From an uncultured Candidatus Binatia bacterium (lineage in GTDB: Bacteria; Desulfobacterota; Binatia; Bin18), in assembly GCA_958296235.1 (NCBI GenBank), contig OY282457.1, forward strand, positions 434,001-498,000: DNA of 64,000 nt. The letters run 5' to 3'. The position numbers were made by a program, and so were the translations under genes. The notes under the pieces are model-generated. The model was not told the origin of the DNA. It ran no database searches and saw only the letters and a list, made by a program, of their open reading frames with translations. Below, one piece after another: positions 29,019 through 38,153 of this stretch. Numbering within the stretch: the first letter of the stretch is position 1; each line of letters starts with the position of its first letter.

Positions 29019-29257
29019 GAAAACATCATCATGAAAGGAGCTACTGCCTCAGAAACAGTCTGAGAAGAGAAAGTCGTGAGAGTTTATGGGGAAGGGCTGG
29101 CCGTTCCCAGCCTCCCGTAATTCCTCGCCCTTTCGGGGCGAAACGGCCCCGCTTGTCGAGTCAGGATTAAGCAGAGCTAAGCTAGAGCTAAGCTAGAGCA
29201 AGGGGCTGGAATCTCACCCCAGGGTGCCACCTGAGTCTGGGCTGCTTTCATTGTGAT
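29019..29257 (-). ncRNA. Candidate tracrRNA/omega-like guide scaffold upstream of cas9
   Basis: The region is bounded by two CRISPR-repeat fragments in opposite orientation. Bases 29245-29257 (CTTTCATTGTGAT) are identical to the repeat start including its preceding C. Bases 29019-29037 match 16 of 19 repeat positions on the minus strand. Between them lie at least three GC-rich hairpins. A minus-strand RNA starting near 29259 would begin with an exact 13-nt anti-repeat to a rightward crRNA and run through the hairpins toward cas9. A weak promoter sits just in front of it. Strand and ends are inferred. A plus-strand RNA using 29019-29037 as its anti-repeat is the alternative. Confidence 0.5.
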
Positions 29258-29262
29258 AGAAA

Positions 29263-29291
29263 GCCCATTACTCTCTTTTACCCTGTCTGTA
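29263..29291 (-). promoter_or_regulatory. Weak candidate promoter for the cas9 leader RNA
   Basis: On the minus strand TTTACA and TAATGG are separated by 17 nt, with the -10 box a few bases in front of the anti-repeat at 29245-29257. The -35 box matches the consensus at 5 of 6 positions and the -10 box is poor. If used, the RNA would start almost exactly at the anti-repeat. Coordinates are approximate. Confidence 0.25.
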
Positions 29292-29378
29292 AACCGAGGC
29301 GGACTTCAAGGTGCAGCACGCGCGCCGATTTTGAGAGCGGACCAGCAATGAGAAGCCCCTCTTTATTCGGTCGCACCG

Positions 29379-30086
29379 TCAGGTCTGACTACCAGAACTC
29401 CGCTTCAGCCGGTTTCGCTCAGCGTCGGAGCGACGGATGTAGTGAGGAATGAGTTGGGCCACGTCGTCATGATCTCCCTGTTTGAATCGCAGCCAGGCTA
29501 AGCGGGCGACAATGCCGCCGCGGGGCGGGACGGCAGCCAGCGGCAGCAATTCCGTATGGGGCCCGCAGTGTTCTCGGATTATTGCCCCGTAGCGCTCAAC
29601 GCCATCCCCAACAAAGAGGCAGGGCGCGCTGATTTGGTTGGCCAGCTCTTCGGGCGAGAGGACCATATCGTCACTCAGACGGGTAATCTGCCCTCTGGCC
29701 TCACGGGCGAAAAAGGCCGCGTACACTTCGCGCTTGCGAGCGTCCAGCACGACACATAATCTGCCTGTCCAATCTGTCACGGCAGAAGCAAGCGTGAGAA
29801 GCGTCGAGACGCCGGCAACCCGTTGAGACAGGGCATAGGCAAAACCTTTTGTCGTGCCAAGCGCGATACGCAGCCCGGAGAAAGCTCCAGGGCCGATCGT
29901 CACCCCTATACCTGCGACCTCAGGCAGGCTGACGTGTGACTGGTCAAGGACGCGCCGGATCAACGGTAAAAGATTTTCCACATGACTCGCCGCGGCCCCA
30001 GCGGACTGTTCTGCCAGCACCCTGCCGTCCTGTATCAGGCCAACACTCGCAATCGGGGTAGCCGCGTCAATGCCGAGAACGAGCAT
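29379..30086 (-). CDS. tsaB: tRNA threonylcarbamoyladenosine biosynthesis protein TsaB
   Basis: A 235-residue ASKHA-fold protein starting MLVLGIDAATPIASVGLIQDG, with VENLLPLIRRVLDQSHV and GVTIGPGAFSGLRIALGTTKGFAYAL. These are the diagnostic TsaB motifs. TsaB partners TsaD and TsaE to make t6A37 in tRNAs reading ANN codons. It is 9 bases downstream of rseP on the same strand and is the last gene before the CRISPR island. Confidence 0.93.
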   Translation of the reverse strand: MLVLGIDAATPIASVGLIQDGRVLAEQSAGAAASHVENLLPLIRRVLDQSHVSLPEVAGIGVTIGPGAFSGLRIALGTTKGFAYALSQRVAGVSTLLTLASAVTDWTGRLCVVLDARKREVYAAFFAREARGQITRLSDDMVLSPEELANQISAPCLFVGDGVERYGAIIREHCGPHTELLPLAAVPPRGGIVARLAWLRFKQGDHDDVAQLIPHYIRRSDAERNRLKRSSGSQT

Positions 30087-30095
30087 GTCAAAGGA

Positions 30096-31166
30096 TCAAC
30101 TGACGAGCCGTGAAATATCGTTGTAGAAGACCAGAACGATGAGCGAGACTATAACCAGAAAGCCGACGCGCAGAGCCATCTCTTTGGAACGATTGCTCAA
30201 CGGGCGGCCGATGAGGAGCTCGATGAACATGAGCAACAGATGGCCCCCATCAAGGATCGGAATAGGCAGCAGATTAAAGACTGCCAGGTTGACGTTGACG
30301 ATAGCCGTGAAGCGCAGCAAATAATCCAATCCCAGACGCGCCTGCTGCCCGGCTACCTGCGCAATGAGAATGGGACCGCCCAGCTCTTTGGTTGAAACCT
30401 CGCCACTCACGAGTTTGACAACGCTCTCTAAAATAAGGTGCGTCCACAGCCAGGTTTGTTCAGCTCCGAGCGTCACCGCGCGCCCGACCGTGACGGGTTC
30501 GGTCGTAAAGGCTCGCTCAATACCAATCACGTAGACTTGTTCGCCAACCGGGTTGTCGCGGAGTTGGGGGGTTACTGTTGTCGCAATAATCTGGCCACGG
30601 TTCGCCTTTTTAATGACGAGGTGAATCTCATTCCCATTGCTGTGCTGGATCTGCTCCGCCAATTCCTCCCAGGTGTGGACGGCAACCCCATCGACTTTGA
30701 GAATCTCGTCTTCCGGCTCCAGACCGGCCGCTTCCGCCGGCATATTCGCCACAACGCCACCAACCGTGGGCTGTTCAATCGGGACATTGACGCCGAATTG
30801 GGCAAAGGCCAGACTAAAGACAACGAAAGCCATCAGAAAGTTGGCCAATGGCCCGGCAAAGACAATCAGAAAGCGTTTTGGCAAGGATTTATGCGTGAAG
30901 GAACGCTCCCGGTCCGTCTCGTCCACCTCCTCGCCGATTTCCTCTCCAATCATCTTCACATAGCCACCCAGAGGAATCGCACTGAGTAAATACTCCGTTT
31001 CGCCGATCTTACGGCCGATGAGTTTCGGACCAAATCCGAGCGAGAATCGCTCCACCCCAACGCCGGCCCATTTGGCGGTCAGGAAGTGCCCGAGTTCGTG
31101 CACAAAAATAATTAACCCAAAGACAATAACTACTCGTAGCGCAACATCAAAAGTCGAAAGATCCAT
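30096..31166 (-). CDS. rseP: RIP metalloprotease RseP (site-2 protease)
   Basis: A protein of about 356 residues counted from MDLSTFDVALRVV. It is an intramembrane zinc protease that cuts anti-sigma factors such as RseA and remnant signal peptides. The zinc motif HELGH (residues 23-27) is in the first transmembrane helix. A single PDZ domain lies in the middle (VANMPAEAAGLEPEDEILKVDG), and the third ligand motif ILDGGHLLLMF is near the C-terminus. It lies directly after cdsA. dxr, which often lies between them in proteobacteria, is absent. Confidence 0.93.
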   Translation of the reverse strand: MDLSTFDVALRVVIVFGLIIFVHELGHFLTAKWAGVGVERFSLGFGPKLIGRKIGETEYLLSAIPLGGYVKMIGEEIGEEVDETDRERSFTHKSLPKRFLIVFAGPLANFLMAFVVFSLAFAQFGVNVPIEQPTVGGVVANMPAEAAGLEPEDEILKVDGVAVHTWEELAEQIQHSNGNEIHLVIKKANRGQIIATTVTPQLRDNPVGEQVYVIGIERAFTTEPVTVGRAVTLGAEQTWLWTHLILESVVKLVSGEVSTKELGGPILIAQVAGQQARLGLDYLLRFTAIVNVNLAVFNLLPIPILDGGHLLLMFIELLIGRPLSNRSKEMALRVGFLVIVSLIVLVFYNDISRLVS

Positions 31167-31197
31167 GCCCACATGCTCCTCAGTTCTCGGGCCTGAT

Positions 31198-32007
31198 TTA
31201 ATTCCACAGCGTAGTATAGTAATAGATAAAGGCAATCGGGAAAAGCAAACTATCGATACGATCAAGAACTCCGCCGTGGCCGGGAAAGAAACGGCCTGAG
31301 TCCTTTGCGCCGCAGGCCCGCTTCAAGGCAGACTCACAGAGGTCCCCCAACTGGGCGAGTACCCCCATAAGAAGGGCAAGCGCCAGTAATTCGAGCGCCG
31401 ATCGATTGGGCAGTAGATACTGCCAGGCGATGAGCGCGGCAACGCCATTCCCGCCTAGCGACCCGACGCCTCCCTCTATTGTTTTGCCGGGACTGATATG
31501 CGGGAGCAGTTTCCGCTTTCCCCATGTCCGTCCGACGACATATCCTCCGGTGTCTCCAAGCATAACCGCCAGCAATATGAAAAAAACCCACGCCGCGCCT
31601 TCCGGGCCGCGGTGTATCCACAGCACGTGCGGAAAAAGAAACCCAATATACACAACCCCAAGCACAAAGAGGCTCGTTGTCTGGATTCCTCGCGCTGGAT
31701 AACGGTCTCGAAGACTCAGGATAAAAATCAGCATGAAACCAAGGCTCAAGGCCGTGCCGATGAGCCGCATATCGCCCGATACCATGCTGAGTGCGACAAG
31801 CAGGCCCCACAGTTTGCCAATGAGCGGAGAGAGAGTGCATTGGGCTCGCGTGAGTGAGAAGTATTCCCATAAGCCGACACCAGTGAGAACCAGAATGGCA
31901 CTCGAGAAGCCCCATTCCGGGGCATAACCTATCAGCACGATCAGGAGGGGGAGCGCGCCCGCTGCGGTCAGGAGCCTAGCGCGCAGCACGTTTGAGCTCA
32001 GTCTCAA
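31198..32007 (-). CDS. cdsA: Phosphatidate cytidylyltransferase
   Basis: A 269-residue multi-pass membrane enzyme making CDP-diacylglycerol for phospholipid synthesis. The C-terminal signature SALKRACGAKDSGRFFPGHGGVLDRIDSLLFP is complete and contains the catalytic aspartates. At least six hydrophobic helices are seen. The ATG at 32007 overlaps the uppS end by 32 bases. A GTG at 31989 is an alternative. Confidence 0.94.
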   Translation of the reverse strand: MRLSSNVLRARLLTAAGALPLLIVLIGYAPEWGFSSAILVLTGVGLWEYFSLTRAQCTLSPLIGKLWGLLVALSMVSGDMRLIGTALSLGFMLIFILSLRDRYPARGIQTTSLFVLGVVYIGFLFPHVLWIHRGPEGAAWVFFILLAVMLGDTGGYVVGRTWGKRKLLPHISPGKTIEGGVGSLGGNGVAALIAWQYLLPNRSALELLALALLMGVLAQLGDLCESALKRACGAKDSGRFFPGHGGVLDRIDSLLFPIAFIYYYTTLWN

Positions 32008-32737
32008 TCAACTGCTCGGCCGTCCGACCGAAACGCCGATCCCGTTGTTGATAATCAGCCAAGGCTTGCAAGAAGGCGTCGCGGTCGAAATCCGGCCACA
32101 GGGTATCGGTCACATAGAGTTCCGTGTAGGCCAACTGCCAGAGCATGAAATTACTGATTCGGAACTCCCCACTGGTCCGAATAAGAAGGTCTGGAGCGGG
32201 AATATCTGCCGTCCACAGCGATTGTTCGATAGCCTGCTGGTCAATCTCGCCCGGCCGTAGGCGTCCCGCCTGTACCGCGGCCGCCAGCGTCTGCACAGCG
32301 GCAACGATTTCTTCCCGCGCGCTATAGCTCACGGCTAAGACAACAGTCAGGCCGGTGTTGTCTTGTGTTGCCGCAATCACGTCAAGCAGCGATTTCCGAA
32401 CAGTCGCGGGAAGGCGGCCCAAATCGCCAATGGCCCGGAGGCGGATATTATACCGCATCATACGGCGCAATTCCGTTCGGAGATAACGATTGAGGAGCCC
32501 CATAAGCGCCCGGACTTCACGTGGCGGTCGCTGCCAGTTCTCCGAAGAAAATGCGTACAGGGTCAGATACGAGAGTCCTATGCCGCGACTTGTCTCGACA
32601 ATATTGCGAACTGCCTCTTTTCCGCGCTTGTGGCCTTCAATACGGCTCAGTCCGCGTCGCTGCGCCCACCGTCCGTTGCCATCCATAATAATGGCAACAT
32701 GACGGGGCAATTGGTCTTTCTCAATAAGAACGCTCAC
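31976..32737 (-). CDS. uppS: Isoprenyl transferase (undecaprenyl diphosphate synthase)
   Basis: A 253-residue cis-prenyltransferase making the C55 carrier lipid for peptidoglycan. The first motif is IIMDGNGRWAQRRG, with catalytic D19. LTLYAFSSENWQRPPREV and the C-terminal PDLLIRTSGEFRISNFMLWQ and LWPDFD are all present. It is positioned as usual between frr and cdsA. The Shine-Dalgarno site is not strong. Confidence 0.95.
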   Translation of the reverse strand: MSVLIEKDQLPRHVAIIMDGNGRWAQRRGLSRIEGHKRGKEAVRNIVETSRGIGLSYLTLYAFSSENWQRPPREVRALMGLLNRYLRTELRRMMRYNIRLRAIGDLGRLPATVRKSLLDVIAATQDNTGLTVVLAVSYSAREEIVAAVQTLAAAVQAGRLRPGEIDQQAIEQSLWTADIPAPDLLIRTSGEFRISNFMLWQLAYTELYVTDTLWPDFDRDAFLQALADYQQRDRRFGRTAEQLIETELKRAAR

Positions 32738-32799
32738 GCGTGTAAATAGCAGGTTAGAATGGATTGTTCATGGGGCCAGTCGCAGGGAGACACCAGCCC

Positions 32800-33357
32800 T
32801 TAGACCGCCATCAACTCTTCCTCTTTGAGCTTGAGGATATGGTCAAGTTTTTCAATATATTCATTTGTCATCTTTTGTACGCGATCCTGGGCGGCGTGCA
32901 ATTCATCTTCGGTAAGTTCTTTCTCTTTTTGCATTTCCTTAAGATAGTCGTTGGCATCGCGTCTATGGTTCCGCATAGAAACCCGGTAGCCCTCTGCGCT
33001 CTTACGGATTTTTCGGACAAAATCTTTCCGCCGCTCTTCGGTGAGTTCGGGTATGGGGACGCGAATGACTTTCCCATCGTTGACTGGCGTCAGGCCCAAG
33101 TCGGCCTGATAAATCGCCTTTTCCACATCTCCGATAATATTTTTTTCGTATGGCTGCACGACCAGAAGGCGCGCTTCTGGCGCAGACAGAGAGGCGAGCT
33201 GGTTGAGTGGGGTTGGGGACCCGTAATACTTGACCATCACACCCTGGATTAACGCCGTGGAGGCCCGGCCGGTGCGAACTTTTGAAAACTCGACACGGAG
33301 CGACCCCAGCGTTTGCTCCATTTCCTGCTTCATTTGTTCCAAAACTTCGGCGCTCAT
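32800..33357 (-). CDS. frr: Ribosome recycling factor
   Basis: A 185-residue RRF of standard length that splits post-termination ribosomes with EF-G. It has the long helical ends ([17 protein letters not shown]) and the middle domain [21 protein letters not shown], then [19 protein letters not shown] with a conserved layout. Its start overlaps the pyrH stop by 4 bases, showing translational coupling. Confidence 0.96.
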   Translation of the reverse strand: MSAEVLEQMKQEMEQTLGSLRVEFSKVRTGRASTALIQGVMVKYYGSPTPLNQLASLSAPEARLLVVQPYEKNIIGDVEKAIYQADLGLTPVNDGKVIRVPIPELTEERRKDFVRKIRKSAEGYRVSMRNHRRDANDYLKEMQKEKELTEDELHAAQDRVQKMTNEYIEKLDHILKLKEEELMAV

Positions 33358-34085
33358 AGCTTCCCCCCATTGACCACCGTTCCAATAGGCTCTCCACGTA
33401 CCGCGCGCTGGATATTCCCAGGCTCAAGCATACTGAACACAATGATGGGGAGATGATTATCCATACACAGCGATATGGCAGTGGAGTCCATGACCTTGAG
33501 GTTTTGCTGCAAGACTTCAAGGTAGGTCAAGTTTTTGTACCGCTCGGCCGCCGCATCTTTCATCGGGTCAGCGGTATAGATCCCATCAACCTTGGTTGCT
33601 TTGAAAATGGCTTGTGCCCCAATTTCCATCGCCCGTAAGCTGGCTGCGGTGTCCGTGGTAAAATACGGATTACCGGTACCGGAGGCAAAAATAACGATAC
33701 GGCCTTTCTCAAGATGGCGCGTTGCGCGCCGTCTGATATACGGTTCTGCTACCTGCGATACAGTCAGGGCTGACATCACACGCGTCTGAACCTCCACCCT
33801 TTCCAAAGCTTCCTGCATGGCTAAGCTATTGATCACCGTGGCCAGCATCCCCATGTAATCGCCGGTCGCCCGCGCAATCCCTCTTGAATGCGCGTCTACT
33901 CCACGCAGTATATTTCCTCCACCGAGGACCAAAGCAATCTCACACCCCAACGCATGAATCTCCTGAATCTCTCCGGCAATACGAGCCAAGACGGCGTCGT
34001 CAATCCCATAGCCGCGTTCGCCAGCGAGCGCTTCTCCTCCCAGCTTGAGTAAGACGCGCTGATATGGTGCGGGCTGTGGCGGCAT
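33354..34085 (-). CDS. pyrH: UMP kinase
   Basis: A 243-residue bacterial UMP kinase of the amino-acid-kinase fold. It begins [20 protein letters not shown] and has [35 protein letters not shown] and the nucleotide contact [20 protein letters not shown]. It makes UDP for nucleic acids and cell-wall precursors. It lies 5 bases after tsf. Confidence 0.96.
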   Translation of the reverse strand: MPPQPAPYQRVLLKLGGEALAGERGYGIDDAVLARIAGEIQEIHALGCEIALVLGGGNILRGVDAHSRGIARATGDYMGMLATVINSLAMQEALERVEVQTRVMSALTVSQVAEPYIRRRATRHLEKGRIVIFASGTGNPYFTTDTAASLRAMEIGAQAIFKATKVDGIYTADPMKDAAAERYKNLTYLEVLQQNLKVMDSTAISLCMDNHLPIIVFSMLEPGNIQRAVRGEPIGTVVNGGKL

Positions 34086-34090
34086 GTGAC

Positions 34091-34714
34091 CTACTCAGTC
34101 CCCTTTTCAGTCGTGCTTGCTTCTCCAATTTGGAAGCGCGCAAAGCGGTGGACGACAATATTTTCGCCCGTCTTACTCACCGCGTCGTTGACAATCTCTT
34201 GTACGGTTTTGCTCGGCTCCCGAATATAGGCTTGTTCGAGCAAGCACGCTTCGCTGTAAAACTTCTCAACCTTTCCGGAAACGATCTTCTCAATAACCTG
34301 CGCCGGCTTTCCAGACGCCTCGGCCTGGGTCTGGTAGACCGCCCGCTCCCGCTCAAGTGCTGTCTCAGTGATGTCTTCTCGACGCACACAGCGTGGATTT
34401 GCGGCAGCCACTTGCATCGCAAGGTCTTTGACAAGCTGTTGGAACTCCTCAGTCCGGGCCACAAAGTCAGTCTCACAATTCACTTCAACCAAGACGCCGA
34501 TCTTGCCACCACCGTGAATGTAGGAGCCCACCACTCCCTGCTCTGCCGCGCGCCCAGCTCTCTTGGCGGCCGCGGCTAATCCTTTCTCACGAAGAAAGTC
34601 AATGGCTTTTTCAATATCACCGTTATTTTCGGTGAGCGCTTTTTTACAGTTGACAATGCCGGCGCCTGTCCGCTCGCGCAGTTCTTTTACCTGGGCCATC
34701 GAAATACCGCTCAC
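34091..34714 (-). CDS. tsf: Translation elongation factor Ts
   Basis: A 207-residue EF-Ts, the nucleotide exchange factor for EF-Tu. The N-terminal UBA-like domain reads [18 protein letters not shown], and [15 protein letters not shown] is the family signature. It is of the short type with a compact core. The start overlaps the rpsB stop by 4 bases, as in the canonical rpsB-tsf pair. Confidence 0.96.
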   Translation of the reverse strand: MSGISMAQVKELRERTGAGIVNCKKALTENNGDIEKAIDFLREKGLAAAAKRAGRAAEQGVVGSYIHGGGKIGVLVEVNCETDFVARTEEFQQLVKDLAMQVAAANPRCVRREDITETALERERAVYQTQAEASGKPAQVIEKIVSGKVEKFYSEACLLEQAYIREPSKTVQEIVNDAVSKTGENIVVHRFARFQIGEASTTEKGTE

Positions 34715-35553
34715 GCCTCGCCCCCTTCCTCAACTGGCCTTGCCTCCGTCAGCAGGTCTTCGGCTTGCGCCTCGGGAGATGGCGGTCCAGGCTCCAGCGG
34801 TTCAGCCTGACCTCCAGACGAGTCTCCCGGTTCGCCCGCATCATCCGGTCCTCCTTGCCGCTCTTGGTACAGCGCCCGTCCTTCTATGGAGGCGTGAGCT
34901 ATCGCATCCACAAAAAGACGAATGGCACGAATGGCATCATCATTCCCTGGGATTTTATGCGTGATCAGGTCCGGGTCACAGTTGGAATCAATCGCAGCGA
35001 CAACGGGCAGACCGAGCTTATTCGCCTCCCGCACGGCGATTTCTTCCTTCTTGGTATCAACGACAAACATCGCGTCAGGCAGCTTCCGCATGGTTTTGAT
35101 ACCGCCTAACACGCCCATCAGCTTATCCCGCTCCCGGCTAATCCCCAAGAGTTCTTTCTTCGTCAGCGCGTCAGCAATCGAGGCTGTTTCAAGCATCTCT
35201 TCGACTCGTTTCAGTCGATCGATAGATTTCCGAATGGTTTGAAAGTTTGTGAGCATTCCGCCCAGCCAGCGGTTATTGACATAGAACATCTCACATCGCT
35301 CGGCTGCTTCGCGTACGACCTCCTGCGCTTGTTTCTTGGTGCCAACAAAAAGAATCTGGCCGCCATCTCCTACCAGATCACGGATGAAGCCGCACGCGTC
35401 ACGCAACATACCCACGGTCTGCTGCAAGTCGATGATGTGGATTCCGTTTCGAGCGCCAAAAATATAGGGCTTCATCTTTGGGTTCCAGCGACTCGTCTGG
35501 TGGCCGAAGTGTACCCCGGCTTCAAGCAGTTGCTTGATCGTAATATCAACCAT
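34711..35553 (-). CDS. rpsB: 30S ribosomal protein S2 with acidic C-terminal tail
   Basis: A 280-residue S2 starting with [27 protein letters not shown] and containing the classical [31 protein letters not shown] and [20 protein letters not shown] signatures. The last about 50 residues are rich in Pro, Gly and Glu and are a lineage-specific extension. It is the first gene of the rpsB-tsf-pyrH-frr cluster, with 102 bases separating it from rho upstream. Confidence 0.96.
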   Translation of the reverse strand: MVDITIKQLLEAGVHFGHQTSRWNPKMKPYIFGARNGIHIIDLQQTVGMLRDACGFIRDLVGDGGQILFVGTKKQAQEVVREAAERCEMFYVNNRWLGGMLTNFQTIRKSIDRLKRVEEMLETASIADALTKKELLGISRERDKLMGVLGGIKTMRKLPDAMFVVDTKKEEIAVREANKLGLPVVAAIDSNCDPDLITHKIPGNDDAIRAIRLFVDAIAHASIEGRALYQERQGGPDDAGEPGDSSGGQAEPLEPGPPSPEAQAEDLLTEARPVEEGGEA

Positions 35554-35655
35554 GTACAGGTCACCTTTCTTTCTTGACTACGTGGGGAATATTCTTGATT
35601 TCAGGGAGAAATCTTGTATCAAAGGCGAAAAATCTTTGCAACGCGCCGGAGAGCG

Positions 35656-36984
35656 CTATTGATTCATGGATTCAAGAAATTCTTGATTATCCTTTGTCCC
35701 CTGGATTTTATCCATAAAAAATTCCATTGCTTCGACTGCGTTCATTTGGGTCAACAATTGTCTGAGAAGCCGCATTCGGTCCAAGGTCTTCTTGGTCAGC
35801 AACATCTCTTCCTTGCGGGTGCCAGAGCGGCCAATATCCATAGCAGGGAAAATCCGCTTATCCATCAGGCGGCGGTCCAGGTGGATTTCCATATTACCGG
35901 TCCCTTTGAATTCTTCAAAGATGACTTCATCCATACGACTACCGGTATCGACCAGGGCCGTCCCAATAATGGTTAAGCTGCCCCCATCTTCAATGTTCCG
36001 CGCCGCTCCAAAGAATTTTTTCGGCATCCGTAAGGCATTGGCATCCACACCACCGGACAGCAATTTCCCACTCGGCGGAACCACCGCGTTATTCGCGCGC
36101 GCTAAGCGGGTAATACTGTCGAGTAAGACCACCACGTCTTTTCCGTGCTCGACCAGACGTTTTGCCTTTTCCAGGACCATTTCCGCCACCTGCACGTGCC
36201 GATTCGCCGGTTCGTCAAACGTCGAACTCACGACCTCGGCGCGGACTGAGCGCTGCATATCGGTGACTTCCTCCGGTCGCTCGTCAATCAATAAGACAAT
36301 CAAAATGACCTCTTTATGATTGTGAACAATGCCATGCGCCAAATTTTGCAGCATCATGGTCTTGCCCGTACGAGGAGCGGCAACGATCAAACCCCGCTGA
36401 CCCTTTCCTATGGGAGTGAACAGATCAATGGTCCGCGTGGTATATTCCTCAAAATTGTGCTCAAGCCGGAGTTGTTCCTCTGGATAGAGCGGCGTCAAAT
36501 TGTCAAAGAGGATTTTGTCTCGGGCGCGCTCAGGTTCCTCATAGTTCGTTGCTTCAACTTTCAGCAGCGCAAAATAGCGCTCGCCTTCCTTGGGCGGACG
36601 GATTTGCCCGGCCACAACGTCTCCGGTACGCAAATTAAACCGCCGAATCTGGCTCGGGGACACATAAATGTCATCCGGCCCCGGCAGATAATTGTAGTCA
36701 GGAGAACGGAGAAAACCGAACCCGTCAGAGAGAATCTCCAACACCCCCTCGCCGTAGATAAAGCCACTCTGCTCGGCCTGAGCCTGGAGAATAGAAAAAA
36801 TTAAATCTTGCTTACGGAGACTGGACGCGCCCTCGACATTAAAATTCCGTGCGATCTCCGCCAGTTCTTCAATTTTCTTTGATTTCAGAGACTTCAGGTT
36901 CAGACCGACGTCTTCGCCGTCCCCATTAATGCGAACGTCTTGGAGTCCATTTGCATTATTGCTCTTTACGGTCGCTCGACCCAT
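35656..36984 (-). CDS. rho: Transcription termination factor Rho
   Basis: A 442-residue hexameric RNA helicase. The N-terminal cold-shock-like RNA-binding domain has [31 protein letters not shown]. The ATPase has [13 protein letters not shown] (Walker A), [13 protein letters not shown] (Walker B and Q-loop) and [14 protein letters not shown]. The upstream 230 bases contain a promoter and two hairpins, fitting a long rho leader. AGGAGG precedes the ATG. Confidence 0.96.
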   Translation of the reverse strand: MGRATVKSNNANGLQDVRINGDGEDVGLNLKSLKSKKIEELAEIARNFNVEGASSLRKQDLIFSILQAQAEQSGFIYGEGVLEILSDGFGFLRSPDYNYLPGPDDIYVSPSQIRRFNLRTGDVVAGQIRPPKEGERYFALLKVEATNYEEPERARDKILFDNLTPLYPEEQLRLEHNFEEYTTRTIDLFTPIGKGQRGLIVAAPRTGKTMMLQNLAHGIVHNHKEVILIVLLIDERPEEVTDMQRSVRAEVVSSTFDEPANRHVQVAEMVLEKAKRLVEHGKDVVVLLDSITRLARANNAVVPPSGKLLSGGVDANALRMPKKFFGAARNIEDGGSLTIIGTALVDTGSRMDEVIFEEFKGTGNMEIHLDRRLMDKRIFPAMDIGRSGTRKEEMLLTKKTLDRMRLLRQLLTQMNAVEAMEFFMDKIQGTKDNQEFLESMNQ

Positions 36985-37046
36985 ATTTTCCTCCTAATTG
37001 TCTGCAGTAGTAAACTGGAGGGACGTAGCCTTGGTATTACGTATTG

Positions 37047-37169
37047 CCGAGGCATGTCCGCCTCGGACGCCGATTGCCCGTGTTAGGGGAAAAACCATCA
37101 AGAAACAGCAGTATGACCGGTGAGAAATTCTTTTTCGGAGCGGTCCGCAGAGGACGATTTATCCTCTGC
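37047..37169 (-). promoter_or_regulatory. Leader hairpins upstream of rho
   Basis: Two perfect stems lie in the rho leader. One is CCGAGGC/GCCTCGG at 37047-37066, and the other is GCAGAGGA/TCCTCTGC at 37147-37169 with a 7-nt loop. Rho leaders in several bacteria are autoregulated by Rho-dependent attenuation, so a regulatory role is possible but not demonstrated here. Confidence 0.4.
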
Positions 37170-37179
37170 AAGGCACTTT

Positions 37180-37208
37180 CATATAATACATCATCACAAA
37201 TCTGTCAA
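37180..37208 (-). promoter_or_regulatory. Sigma70-type promoter of rho
   Basis: On the minus strand a perfect -35 TTGACA (37203-37208) is followed after 17 nt by TATATG (37180-37185). It lies just downstream of the rluD-like stop codon and 196 bases upstream of the rho start, so it gives rho its own promoter with a structured leader. Confidence 0.7.
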
Positions 37209-37217
37209 CGAAAAGAC

Positions 37218-38153
37218 TCACTCCCAGACAGCGGCCAGTGCCAGCAGGAGCCCAGCAAAATCAGCGGGATAAGGTGCCTGAATTGTCATCACGGTATGCT
37301 CTTGGGGATGTATGAATTCAATAGCCTCAGCGTGCAAGGCTTGACGCGGAAAGTGCCAAATCTCAGCCGGCAGTGTTTTCTCCATACGCCGAGAGCCATA
37401 CAGATCATCCCCAATAATAGGGTGGTTAAGCGCAGCCAGGTGAACCCGCAGTTGGTGGGTCCGGCCCGTCTTGGGAAAGAGCTGCACAAGGGACACGTTG
37501 CGACCTGACTCCAGGACTTCATACCGGCTGACCGCCGGACGGCTCTTCCGGGCATGTATGGACATTTTCTTCCGGTCCTGTGGATGCCGACCAATGGGAA
37601 AAGAAATCTCTCCCTCATGCTGCGGCAGGTATCCGACCACGACCGCTCGGTAGGTTTTGCGCACCTGTCTCGACTTGAACTGCTCAGCGAGAGCTGCCAA
37701 CACCGTCGGATTCTTTGCCACGAGCAAGACGCCGGACGTGTCTTTATCAAGTCTATGGACGATCCCCGGACGGAGCGAGGCTTCCTCGACAGGCCACCCC
37801 CAGTATGACAGCAAGGCGTTCACCACCGTACCGTTCCACTGGCCAGGAGCGGGATGCACGACCATACCGGGCGGTTTGTTAATCGCGGCCAGACTGTCAT
37901 CTTCATACAAGATATTGAGCGGAATAGCTTCAGGCGTGGCAGTCCTTGGTGGTGAAAAAAGGGGAGTGATTTCCAGGATTTCGCCGCTGCGGACAGGATA
38001 GCTCGCCTTTTGGGGAGCGCCATCTACCAAAACATGGCCACGTTTGATGAACAGCTTTGCCTGGGACCGACTGATTTCCGCCAGAGAGGCAACCACCAGG
38101 TCTAAACGCTGACCGAGCCGGGAAAGCGGAATCTGAAGCTGTTGGACTGTCAC
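37218..38153 (-). CDS. RluA/RluD-family 23S rRNA pseudouridine synthase
   Basis: A 311-residue enzyme with an N-terminal S4-like RNA-binding domain (RLDLVVASLAEISRSQAKLFIKRGHVLVDG) and the catalytic HRLDKDTSGVLLVAK, whose aspartate is the nucleophile. TGRTHQLRVHLA is the second signature. The full layout fits RluD, which modifies helix 69 of 23S rRNA, but RluC-type specificity cannot be excluded. The start overlaps the ribF stop by 4 bases. Confidence 0.92.
   Translation of the reverse strand: MTVQQLQIPLSRLGQRLDLVVASLAEISRSQAKLFIKRGHVLVDGAPQKASYPVRSGEILEITPLFSPPRTATPEAIPLNILYEDDSLAAINKPPGMVVHPAPGQWNGTVVNALLSYWGWPVEEASLRPGIVHRLDKDTSGVLLVAKNPTVLAALAEQFKSRQVRKTYRAVVVGYLPQHEGEISFPIGRHPQDRKKMSIHARKSRPAVSRYEVLESGRNVSLVQLFPKTGRTHQLRVHLAALNHPIIGDDLYGSRRMEKTLPAEIWHFPRQALHAEAIEFIHPQEHTVMTIQAPYPADFAGLLLALAAVWE

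Larger units (their letters stand above)
29002..29378. other. 377-base structured intergenic region between tsaB and cas9
   Basis: No ORF is supported here. On top of the guide-RNA candidate (29019-29257) it has several hairpins. These are CTCAGA-TCTGAG at 29048-29064, GGCTGG-CCAGCC at 29095-29112 and CGCCC-GGGCG at 29126-29140. An 11-nt tandem repeat AGAGCTAAGCT runs 2.5 times at 29173-29199. The bases from 29258 to the tsaB stop show only a possible minus-strand promoter. Confidence 0.6.
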
